DNA from: Glycomyces fuscus
GTDB taxonomy: Bacteria; Actinomycetota; Actinomycetes; Streptosporangiales; Streptosporangiaceae
Assembly: GCA_002529455.1 (NCBI GenBank)
Contig: NYMS01000041.1
Coordinates: 1 to 64,000 of the forward strand
Direction: 5' to 3'
Length of the DNA: 64,000 nt
Shown here: piece by piece, positions 57,326-64,000 of the stretch
Position numbering within the stretch: position 1 is the first letter of the stretch
How the letters are laid out: each line of letters starts with the position of its first letter
Notes under the pieces: generated by a model
What the model saw: the letters and a program-made list of their open reading frames with translations, nothing else
Databases searched by the model: none
What the model was told of the DNA's origin: nothing
Position numbers and translations under genes: made by a program

Positions 57326-57451
57326 GTGGGGGCTCCTTGCGGTCAGCTGTTTATTGCTCTTTGTGTATGTGTCATTACCCAGAGGGACAAACATGGTTTG
57401 CCGTGGTTTGGGTGTTGCCGGGGACTTCCTTGACGCGGCTACCGTGGTCGG

Positions 57452-58339
57452 GTGCGATCTCTGGGACTGGTGGCGGGTTTCCTGCTCGACAAGGCGGTGC
57501 CCGACCCGCGTAGGGGGCATCCGGTCGCCCTGTACGGGCGTGCCGCGGGGTGGTGGGAGCGGCGCGTCTACGGGGACTCGCGGGCGCGCGGCGCCCTGTT
57601 CGCGGCCGGGGCCGTGCTCCCTGTGGTGGCCGCCGGTTCCCTGGTGCGGAGCGGTGCGGCGACGGCGGCCACGACGTGGGCCGTGCTCGGCGGCAGCATG
57701 CTGTGCCGGGAGGCCGAGCGGATCGCCGGGGCTCTGGAGGACGGCGACCTCGCGCGGGCGAGGGAGCTCCTGCCGAACCTGTGCGGCAGGGACCCCTCCG
57801 GGCTCGACGAGGCGGGGGTCGCCCGGGCGGTGGTCGAGTCGGTCGCCGAGAACACCTCCGACGCCGTGGTCGGCCCCCTGGTCTGGGGTGCTCTGGGCGG
57901 AGTGGCGGGCCTGGCGGGCTTCCGCGCGGTCAACACCCTCGACGCCATGGTGGGTCACCGCGACGAGCGCTACGAACGGTTCGGTTCCGCGTCGGCGCGG
58001 CTGGACGACCTCGCCGGGTGGGGCCCGGCCCGGCTGACCGCGGTCCTGGCGGTCCTGGCCGCGCCCGTGGCCGGCGGCGACGTGCGCGCGGCGTGGCGGG
58101 TGTGGCGGCGCGACGGCGACCGGCACCCCAGCCCGAACGCGGGGCAGTGCGAGGCCGCGTTCGCGGGCGCGCTCGGCAGGACCCTCGGCGGCGCCAACGT
58201 CTACCGGGGGCGCGCGGAGCGCCGCCCCGCGATGGGCGACGGGCCCCGGGCCGGGACCGACGACATCCGCCGCGCGGTCCGCCTCGCCCGGACGGTGCAC
58301 CTGGGCGCCCTGGCGGTGGCCGCGGCGGTGGCCCGGTGA
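57452..58339 (+). CDS. cobD: Cobalamin biosynthesis protein CobD/CbiB
   Basis: The 295-aa product is adenosylcobinamide-phosphate synthase, which joins adenosylcobyric acid to (R)-1-amino-2-propanol (phosphate) in B12 synthesis. Family motifs: LLDKAVPDPRRGHPVALYGR at the start, GLDEAGVARAVVESVAENTSDAVVGPLVW in the middle, FRAVNTLDAMVGHRDERYERFGSASARLDDLA and SPNAGQCEAAFAGAL toward the end. It is a membrane protein with several hydrophobic helices. GTG 57452 is used. It is a chromosomal gene; other cob genes are not in the window. No cobalamin riboswitch is seen. Confidence 0.9.
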   Translation: MRSLGLVAGFLLDKAVPDPRRGHPVALYGRAAGWWERRVYGDSRARGALFAAGAVLPVVAAGSLVRSGAATAATTWAVLGGSMLCREAERIAGALEDGDLARARELLPNLCGRDPSGLDEAGVARAVVESVAENTSDAVVGPLVWGALGGVAGLAGFRAVNTLDAMVGHRDERYERFGSASARLDDLAGWGPARLTAVLAVLAAPVAGGDVRAAWRVWRRDGDRHPSPNAGQCEAAFAGALGRTLGGANVYRGRAERRPAMGDGPRAGTDDIRRAVRLARTVHLGALAVAAAVAR

Positions 58340-58458
58340 CGCGCCGCGAACGGCCGGGAGGGCCTCGGGCGCGGACGGGGGCCGGGAGTACGGTGGCGAG
58401 CCGCTCCCGCGGGGCCGCTGCGCGGGGACGCGCCCCGGGGGGCCGCCGGTGCCCTCCC

Positions 58459-58489
58459 CCGGGAGCGGGCGGCGGACTGCCGCTCCCGG
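58459..58489. terminator. Bidirectional hairpin between convergent genes
   Basis: CCGGGAGCGG (58459-58468) pairs with CCGCTCCCGG (58480-58489), between the ends of cobD and the minus-strand gene. Confidence 0.6.
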
Positions 58490-58513
58490 ACGGCGCCCGG
58501 GCGGGGGCCCGGC

Positions 58514-59032
58514 TCAGGCCAGGTTGCGCGCGTAGTTCACCTGCTGGTGGAGCTGGCCCACCATGCCCGGGTGGGTCACCATGATCGTCGTGCTGTAGTG
58601 CTTGTCGTGCCCCTGCACGGTGACCTGCACGTGTCCGGTGGTCTTCTCCTCCTTGACCAGGAGGAAGAGCAGCCCGAGCAGGCAGGTCCACCAGAAGACC
58701 AGGATGGCCACGATGACGGCCCAGGTGGGCGTGCTCCGGTCGGTGCGGCTCATGTCGTTCACGGTCCACACCGTTCCCCTGATCGGGAAGCGCCCGACGG
58801 GGGTCATCACGGTGTGCTGGGAGAAGGCGATCTCGCCGATGGTGCCCAGGGGGACGTCGCCCCCGGGCTGGGGTTGGGGCTGGGGGACGGCGGGCTGGTA
58901 GCCGCCGGTGGGAGAGCCGTAGGGCTCCAGGGCCCCGCCGTGGTGCTGCTGCGGGGGAAGGCCCCAGCCCGGGGTCTCACCGGTGGGCTGGTGCCACGGC
59001 TCCCCCGGGCGGGGGTTGGGGTACTCGTTCAT
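58514..59032 (-). CDS. Single-pass or hairpin membrane protein, hypothetical
   Basis: The 172-aa product has a Pro/Gln/Gly-rich cytosolic N-terminus (about 60 residues), a beta region IGEIAFSQHTVMTPVGRFPIRGTVW, then one long hydrophobic segment (WAVIVAILVFWWTCLLGLLFLLV, about 103-125), then KEEKTTGHVQVTVQGHDKHYSTTI and a helix at the end. The pattern is common in actinomycete membrane proteins of unknown function. Convergent to cobD. Its promoter lies in the 59033-59354 interval, shared with the divergent acylase gene. Confidence 0.75.
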   Translation of the reverse strand: MNEYPNPRPGEPWHQPTGETPGWGLPPQQHHGGALEPYGSPTGGYQPAVPQPQPQPGGDVPLGTIGEIAFSQHTVMTPVGRFPIRGTVWTVNDMSRTDRSTPTWAVIVAILVFWWTCLLGLLFLLVKEEKTTGHVQVTVQGHDKHYSTTIMVTHPGMVGQLHQQVNYARNLA

Positions 59033-59354
59033 GCCGCGATTGTGTCAAAGGGCGGGGGAGCCGAGAACCACTTCTCCGGTACCGGTGCGGCTTCGTTTCC
59101 GGGCCCCTCCCAGCCGCGCCGGTGGATCCGGGAGGGTTCTGGCCGGATGTGGCCACGCCCCGGCCTCCGTGCCGGGCCCCTCACCGTCCGCGTTCCGGGG
59201 TCCGGGCTGCTTGTGTCGCGGGCCACTCCAAACCCGTCGGTTTCCTGGTACCGGGTCCTGCGCGCGCGCCAAAATATGAAACTCTTTCGCGATTTCCCTA
59301 CCCGTGCGTAGCATGCGCTCACCCATCGCCCGCACCCCCAGGTGGTGACAGCTC

Positions 59355-62282
59355 TTGTTCCCCTCGCTCAGACGACGGCTGCGCGCCGGCGCCTCGGGTA
59401 CCGCCCTGGCGGTGGCCGCGGCCACGGTCGCCGCCCTGCCCGCCGCCCCCCAGGCACTCGCCGAACCGGAACCCGACTACTGCGCCCCCGAGGGGTGCCA
59501 CGACATCCTTCCCCCCGGCCAGAACGGCAGCGCCACGCTCGTCGAGATCCTCGGCCACCAGGTCTTCGGCACCCGGCCGCGGCACTCCTCCAGCCAGCTG
59601 GACATGTACGACAACCTCGTCCACCACTACGACGGCCTCACCGAGGAGGGGTTGGACGGCTTCTTCCTCGACGCCGGATTCGGGGTCGACCCCGACGACG
59701 TGGGGCGCCGGTACCAGCCGCGCGGGGACGTCACCATCACCCGCGACGCCGACCACGGCATCCCGCACGTCGAGGGCACGACCCGCGAGGGCACCATGTT
59801 CGGCGCCGGGTACGCCGCGGCCGAGGACCGCCTCTTCCTCATGGACGTGCTGCGCCGGGTCGGCCGCGGAGAGCTCACCTCCTTCGCCGGAGGCGCCGAG
59901 GGCAACCGCGGGCTGGAACAGGACCTGTGGCGCAGCGCCCCCTACACCGAGGAGGACAAGCAGGCGCAGGTCGACCGGGTCGCCGCCGGCGGAGAGCGCG
60001 GCGAGCAGGCCCTCGCCGACGTCGACGCCTACCTGGAGGGCGTCAACGCCTACATCGAGGAGGCCGACCGCGACCGCGACTTCCCCGGCGAGTACGTCCT
60101 GACCGGGCACAAGGACGCCATCACCAACGCCGGGGAGATCGAGCCCTTCACCGCCACCGACGTCGTCGGCATCGCCGCCATGGTCGGCGGCATCTTCGGC
60201 GGCGGTGGCGGCGGCGAGGTCCAGGCGGCCGTCGTGCTCGCCAACTTCCGGGACCGCTACGGAGCCGAGGAGGGAGCCGAGCTCTACCGCGCCTGGCGGA
60301 TGGAGAACGACCCCGAGGCCGTGGTCAGCGTCGAGGGCGAGTTCCCCTACGGCGCCACCCCCGGGGACCCGGTCGGCGAGGCCGTGCCCGACCCCGGCTC
60401 CGTCGAGGCCTACGACATCGTCCACGACGAGCACGGCTCGGCGCTCAGCGGCGAGACCGCCGAGCAGCCCGCCCCGCCGGCGGGCACGGTGGAGGAGCCC
60501 GAGGAGGGCGCCGAGGCGCCCGCGGTCGAGGACCTGCCCCGGGAACAGCGCGACGAGCTGGAACGGATGGTCGAGGAGGAGGACCTGTCCGCGGTGGAGG
60601 GCGTGTTCAACGACGGCGTCCTGCCCGAGGGCTTCACCGACCCCCGCGGCATGTCCAACGCCCTGCTCGTCTCGGGCGAGCACACCGCCAGCGGCAACCC
60701 CGTCGCCGTGATGGGACCCCAGACCGGCTACTTCTCCCCGCAGCTGCTCATGCTCCAGGAACTCCAGGGCCCGGGCATCAGCGCGCGCGGCGCCTCCTTC
60801 GCGGGCGTGAGCTTCTACGTCCAGATGGGGCGCGGCGTCGACTACGCCTGGAGCGCCACCTCGGCGGGCCAGGACGTCACCGACACCTTCGCCGTCGAGC
60901 TGTGCGAGACCGACGGGTCGGAGCCCACCACCGGGTCGCGCGCCTACGTGGACACCTCCGGCGAGTGCGTGCCCTTCGAGGAGCTGAGCGTCACCAACGA
61001 GTGGTCGCCCACCATCGCCGACGGCACACCGGCGGGCGGCTACACGCTGACCTCCCTGCGCTCGGAGTTCGGCCTGGTGCACTCGTTCGCGACCGTGGAC
61101 GGCGAGCCCGTGGCGTTCACGACGCGGCGCTCGACCTACATGCGCGAGGTCGACTCCATCATCGGCTTCCAGCGCTTCAACGACCCCGGCGAGATCACCT
61201 CGGCGGAGTCCTTCACGGACGCGGCCGAGGACATCGGCTACGCCTTCAACTGGCACTACGTCGACGACGAGGACATCGCCTTCGTCAACTCCGGGGCCAA
61301 CCCGGTCCGGACCGAGGGCACCAACCCCAACCTGCCCGTCGACGCCTACTCCGACGCGGGCTGGTCCGGCTGGGACCCCGACACCAACAGTGCGGACTAC
61401 CACCCGCAGGAGGACCACCCGCAGGCGGTCAACCCCGACTACATCGTCAACTGGAACAACAAGCCCGCCCGGGGCTACACCTCCGGCTGGGCGACCGGAC
61501 CGGTGCACCGCGGCGACCTGCTCGACGGCCGCGTCTCCGCGCTGGTCGACGACGGCCACGAGTTCACCACCGCCAGCCTGACCCGGGTGATGATGGAGGC
61601 CGGGGTCGCCGACCTGCGCGCCCAGGAGGTCCTCCCGCTCCTGCTGGAGGTGATCGGCACCGAGGCCGTGGACGACCCCGAACTGGCCGCGGTCGTGGAG
61701 GAGCTGCGGCTCTGGCACGAGTCCGGATCCCTGCGCCGCGAGCCCTTCCGCGACGCCGGGTACTACTCCCACGCCGACGCCGTCCGCACGCTGGACGCCT
61801 GGTGGCCGCTGCTGGTCCGCGCACAGTTCGGACCGGGGCTGGGCGAGGACCTCTACACCCAGCTCACCAGGGCCGTGCAGACCGACGAGTCGCCCTCGGG
61901 CTCCATCGGCGGAGGCGAACCCGGAAGCGTCAACCAGGCGCAGCCCCACCGGGGGTCGGCGTTCCAGTACGGCTGGTGGTCCTACGTGGACAAGGACCTG
62001 CGCACGGTGCTCGGACAGGAGGTGGACGGCGGGCTGGGCGAGGCCTACTGCGGTGGTGGCGACCCGGACGCCTGCCGTACGGTGCTGCTGGAAACCCTGG
62101 CCCAGGCCGCGGACACCCCCGCGGGGGAGGTCTACCCCGGTGACGAGCACTGCGATCCGGGCGACCAGCTGTGCGCGGACACGGTGATCCACCAGGCGGT
62201 CGGCGGCATCAACATGTGGCCGATCGCGTGGCAGAACCGGCCCACGTACCAGCTCGTCTACCAGTTCTCCGGCGGACGGTAG
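59355..62282 (+). CDS. Secreted penicillin-acylase-family Ntn hydrolase
   Basis: The 975-aa precursor has a signal peptide (residues 1-36, ending PQALAEP), an alpha-chain region with GDVTITRDADHGIPHVEGTT and GYAAAEDRLFLMDVLRR, a spacer, and the beta chain beginning at Ser434 in RGMSNALLVSGEHTASGNPV, the autoproteolytic nucleophile. HSFATVDGEPVAFTTRRS and a RDA/GYTSGWATG pattern follow. Such enzymes hydrolyse amides: beta-lactams, acyl-homoserine lactones or lipopeptide acyl chains. It starts with TTG 59355 after GGTGGTGA. The chromosomal neighbour of the lipo-amide cluster is notable, but the gene is beyond the tRNA and of chromosomal composition. Confidence 0.9.
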   Translation: MFPSLRRRLRAGASGTALAVAAATVAALPAAPQALAEPEPDYCAPEGCHDILPPGQNGSATLVEILGHQVFGTRPRHSSSQLDMYDNLVHHYDGLTEEGLDGFFLDAGFGVDPDDVGRRYQPRGDVTITRDADHGIPHVEGTTREGTMFGAGYAAAEDRLFLMDVLRRVGRGELTSFAGGAEGNRGLEQDLWRSAPYTEEDKQAQVDRVAAGGERGEQALADVDAYLEGVNAYIEEADRDRDFPGEYVLTGHKDAITNAGEIEPFTATDVVGIAAMVGGIFGGGGGGEVQAAVVLANFRDRYGAEEGAELYRAWRMENDPEAVVSVEGEFPYGATPGDPVGEAVPDPGSVEAYDIVHDEHGSALSGETAEQPAPPAGTVEEPEEGAEAPAVEDLPREQRDELERMVEEEDLSAVEGVFNDGVLPEGFTDPRGMSNALLVSGEHTASGNPVAVMGPQTGYFSPQLLMLQELQGPGISARGASFAGVSFYVQMGRGVDYAWSATSAGQDVTDTFAVELCETDGSEPTTGSRAYVDTSGECVPFEELSVTNEWSPTIADGTPAGGYTLTSLRSEFGLVHSFATVDGEPVAFTTRRSTYMREVDSIIGFQRFNDPGEITSAESFTDAAEDIGYAFNWHYVDDEDIAFVNSGANPVRTEGTNPNLPVDAYSDAGWSGWDPDTNSADYHPQEDHPQAVNPDYIVNWNNKPARGYTSGWATGPVHRGDLLDGRVSALVDDGHEFTTASLTRVMMEAGVADLRAQEVLPLLLEVIGTEAVDDPELAAVVEELRLWHESGSLRREPFRDAGYYSHADAVRTLDAWWPLLVRAQFGPGLGEDLYTQLTRAVQTDESPSGSIGGGEPGSVNQAQPHRGSAFQYGWWSYVDKDLRTVLGQEVDGGLGEAYCGGGDPDACRTVLLETLAQAADTPAGEVYPGDEHCDPGDQLCADTVIHQAVGGINMWPIAWQNRPTYQLVYQFSGGR

Positions 62283-62294
62283 GACGGGCGGAGC

Positions 62295-62343
62295 GGACGC
62301 GGCCCGCGGCGGCCCCGAGCGGGTGCCGGCGCGGGCCGCGTCC
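62295..62343 (+). terminator. Terminator of the penicillin-acylase gene
   Basis: GGACGCGGCCCGC (62295-62307) and GCGGGCCGCGTCC (62331-62343) form a perfect 13-bp stem. Confidence 0.65.
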
Positions 62344-62447
62344 GTGCGTCACGGCCGGAGAACACTGGAGCCGGATCGCGTGCTTCGCCGGGGTTGTATG
62401 GGTAGCTTAAGGAATACCCGGAACATGAACGGGAGGGCCGCAGGAAC

Positions 62448-62888
62448 ATGGATGCCTGGTTGATCTGGCTCGTCCTCGCCGTGGGCCTGGGAGTCGTCGA
62501 GGTCTTCACCCTCACGTTCGTACTGGGCCTCCTGGCGGTCGCGGCGCTGGTCGCCGCCCTCCTCGGTGCCATCGGGCTTCCGGTGGCCGTGCAGATCATC
62601 GGCTTCACCGCCACCGCGGCGGCCGGGATCTACCTGGTGCGGCCGATCATGCGGCGCCAGCTCAGGGGCGGCCCCGTCGTCAGGTCGGGCGCCCAGGCGC
62701 TCGTCGGACGCTCCGCCGTCGTCCTCCAGGAGATCGACGCCGACAGGGGAAGGATCAAGCTCTCCGGGGAGGAGTGGTCCGCGCGCTGTATCGACGAGGA
62801 CCTCGTGATCCCGGTGGGCACACGCGTCGACGTCATGGAGATCGACGGGGCCACAGCCGTGGTCTACCCGCGCGAAGCACTGCCCTGA
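62448..62888 (+). CDS. NfeD-family membrane protein
   Basis: The 146-aa product has two to three transmembrane helices at residues 2-65 (WLIWLVLAVGLGVVEVFTLTFVLGLL) and a C-terminal OB-fold NfeD domain (ALVGRSAVVLQEIDADRGRIKLSGEEWSARCID, then TRVDVMEIDGATAVVYP). NfeD proteins work with the SPFH protein encoded just downstream, in membrane microdomain organisation. ATG 62448 follows GGGAGGGC. Confidence 0.9.
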   Translation: MDAWLIWLVLAVGLGVVEVFTLTFVLGLLAVAALVAALLGAIGLPVAVQIIGFTATAAAGIYLVRPIMRRQLRGGPVVRSGAQALVGRSAVVLQEIDADRGRIKLSGEEWSARCIDEDLVIPVGTRVDVMEIDGATAVVYPREALP

Positions 62889-62932
62889 ACCCCGCCACAG
62901 CCACGTCCCAGACCTAGGCCAGGTGCCAGAAC

Positions 62933-64000
62933 ATGGAACCCACCATCGCCCTCATCATCCTCGCGGTCGTCGTCGTGGCCGTCGCCCTCTCGGCGATCCG
63001 CATCGTCCCGCAGGCCAGGGCGTACAACATCGAGCGCTTCGGCCGCTACATCCGCACGCTCAACCCCGGACTGAACTTCCTCATCCCGGGCGTCGACCGC
63101 GTCAACTCCAAGTTCGACCTGCGCGAGCAGGTGTTCACCTCGCGCCCGCAACCGGTGATCACCGAGGACAACCTGGTCGTCAACATCGACACCGTGCTGT
63201 ACTACCAGGTCACCGACCCCCGGGCGGCGGCCTACGAGGTCGCCAACTACATCCAGGCCATCGACCAGCTCACCGTCACCACGCTGCGCAACGTCATCGG
63301 CTCCATGGACCTGGAGAAGACCCTCACCTCCCGCGAGGAGATCAACACCCGTCTGCGCGGGGTCCTGGACGAGACCACCGGCAAGTGGGGCATCCGCGTC
63401 AACCGCGTGGAGATCAAGGCCATCGACCCGCCGCCCACCATCAAGGAGGCGATGGAGAAGCAGATGCGGGCCGACCGCGACAAGCGCGCGGCCATCCTCC
63501 ACGCCGAGGGCGAGCGCCAGGCGCGCATCCTCAAGGCGGAGGGCGCCCGCCAGCAGGCCATCCTGGAGGCCCAGGGCGACCAGCAGGCGGCCATCCTGCG
63601 CGCCGACGGCGAGGCCAAGGCGGTCGAGCGCGTGTTCCAGGCGGTGCACGCCAACAACGCCGACGCCAAGGTGCTCGCCTACAAGTACCTGGAGACCCTG
63701 CCGTCCCTGGCCGAGGGCGAGGGCAACACCTTCTGGGTGATCCCCGGCGAGCTCACCGAGGCCGTCAAGAACGTCAGCCACGCCTTCGCGGGCAACGCCT
63801 CGACGGTCCCCTCCACGGAGAGGGAGGGCGAGAAGGCCGGTCCCCAGGGACCCGCGCAGCTCACGGCGCCCGATCCCGCCCAGTCCTCGTCGGCGCAGGC
63901 CGCCATGGACGCGGCCGAGGCCGCCGAACGCGCGGTGGCCGACGCCCGCGACGACGTCCGGCGGGCCGGGGCGGGCCTCGGCGGCTCCCGGCCGCCCGGA
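62933..64000 (+). CDS. SPFH/stomatin-like protein, C-terminus beyond the window
   Basis: The frame is open to the last base, 356 codons without a stop. An N-terminal transmembrane helix (IALIILAVVVVAVALSAI, residues 4-21) precedes an SPFH domain (VPQARAYNIERFGRYIRTLNPGLNFLIP, then QVFTSRPQPVITEDNLVVNID), and a coiled-coil with repeated AEGERQARILKAEGARQQAIL. A Gly/Ala/Pro-rich acidic tail follows. Stomatin-like scaffold with NfeD partner upstream. ATG 62933 is 44 bp behind nfeD, so it is the same operon. Confidence 0.92.
   Translation, partial: MEPTIALIILAVVVVAVALSAIRIVPQARAYNIERFGRYIRTLNPGLNFLIPGVDRVNSKFDLREQVFTSRPQPVITEDNLVVNIDTVLYYQVTDPRAAAYEVANYIQAIDQLTVTTLRNVIGSMDLEKTLTSREEINTRLRGVLDETTGKWGIRVNRVEIKAIDPPPTIKEAMEKQMRADRDKRAAILHAEGERQARILKAEGARQQAILEAQGDQQAAILRADGEAKAVERVFQAVHANNADAKVLAYKYLETLPSLAEGEGNTFWVIPGELTEAVKNVSHAFAGNASTVPSTEREGEKAGPQGPAQLTAPDPAQSSSAQAAMDAAEAAERAVADARDDVRRAGAGLGGSRPPG

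Noticed and set aside
57133..57451. Cobalamin riboswitch upstream of cobD
   Set aside because: No B12-box or conserved core was found in the leader.
59319..62192. 957-codon minus-strand frame opposite the penicillin acylase
   Set aside because: Antisense shadow; Val/Gly/Leu/Asp-rich text without domains. The plus-strand frame has signal peptide and Ntn-hydrolase motifs.

Overview
The window is high-GC actinomycete DNA. The support is GTG and TTG starts, strong GC3 bias, 1-4 bp gene overlaps, a DUF397 tail, a SARP/BTAD regulator, and actinomycete-style cobD, nfeD and SPFH genes. A member of the Nocardiopsis/Streptomonospora/Streptomyces group is plausible, but the genus cannot be fixed from sequence alone.

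Layout. (1) 1-830: chromosomal edge with a DUF397 tail and a GNAT acetyltransferase. (2) About 0.88-31.87 kb: a probable integrative element. It opens with a sigma-region-4-like regulator and a type IV secretion operon (VirB2-like, VirB6-like, PrgI-like, VirB4, coupling ATPase, replication-relaxation protein, SLT/NlpC hydrolase; 1.26-11.75 kb). A complete Tad-type pilus operon follows (SAF/CpaB, TadZ, TadA, TadB, TadC, Flp-like pilin, TadE x2, TadG; 14.4-20.5 kb), closing with an unusual membrane-anchored OmpA-SARP fusion regulator. After an 0.8 kb non-coding block with three operator-like tandem repeats comes an accessory region of small genes, most followed by their own hairpin, then a DNA methyltransferase operon, an excisionase and a tyrosine integrase. 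A 13/14-bp repeat flanks this stretch and could be its att core. (3) 31.9-39.0 kb: a truncated MazG-like gene, a divergent LysR/EamA pair, and a nest of insertion sequences (IS3, ISAs1, two identical IS630 fragments) surrounding a LuxR-type regulator gene.

(4) 39.5-56.4 kb: a compact biosynthetic gene cluster of lower GC. It encodes a GT2 glycosyltransferase, a HAD phosphatase, a fatty acyl-AMP ligase, two long acyl-CoA-dehydrogenase-like proteins, a carrier protein, a KASIII-like enzyme with an altered active site, an ATP-grasp ligase and PLP decarboxylase resembling the butirosin BtrJ/BtrK pair, a second carrier protein, a degenerate KAS-like protein, a half-length and a canonical acyl-CoA dehydrogenase, a MATE exporter and a stand-alone NRPS condensation domain. 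My reading is that a fatty acid is loaded on one carrier protein and desaturated, glutamate is loaded on the second and decarboxylated to a 4-aminobutyryl thioester, and the condensation domain joins them into an N-acyl-GABA product that may be extended, glycosylated and exported. No adenylation domain, thioesterase or multimodular synthase is present.

(5) 56.8-64.0 kb: chromosomal DNA of higher GC with tRNA-Arg(UCU), cobD, a small membrane protein, a secreted penicillin-acylase-family hydrolase, NfeD and an SPFH/stomatin protein that runs off the window end.
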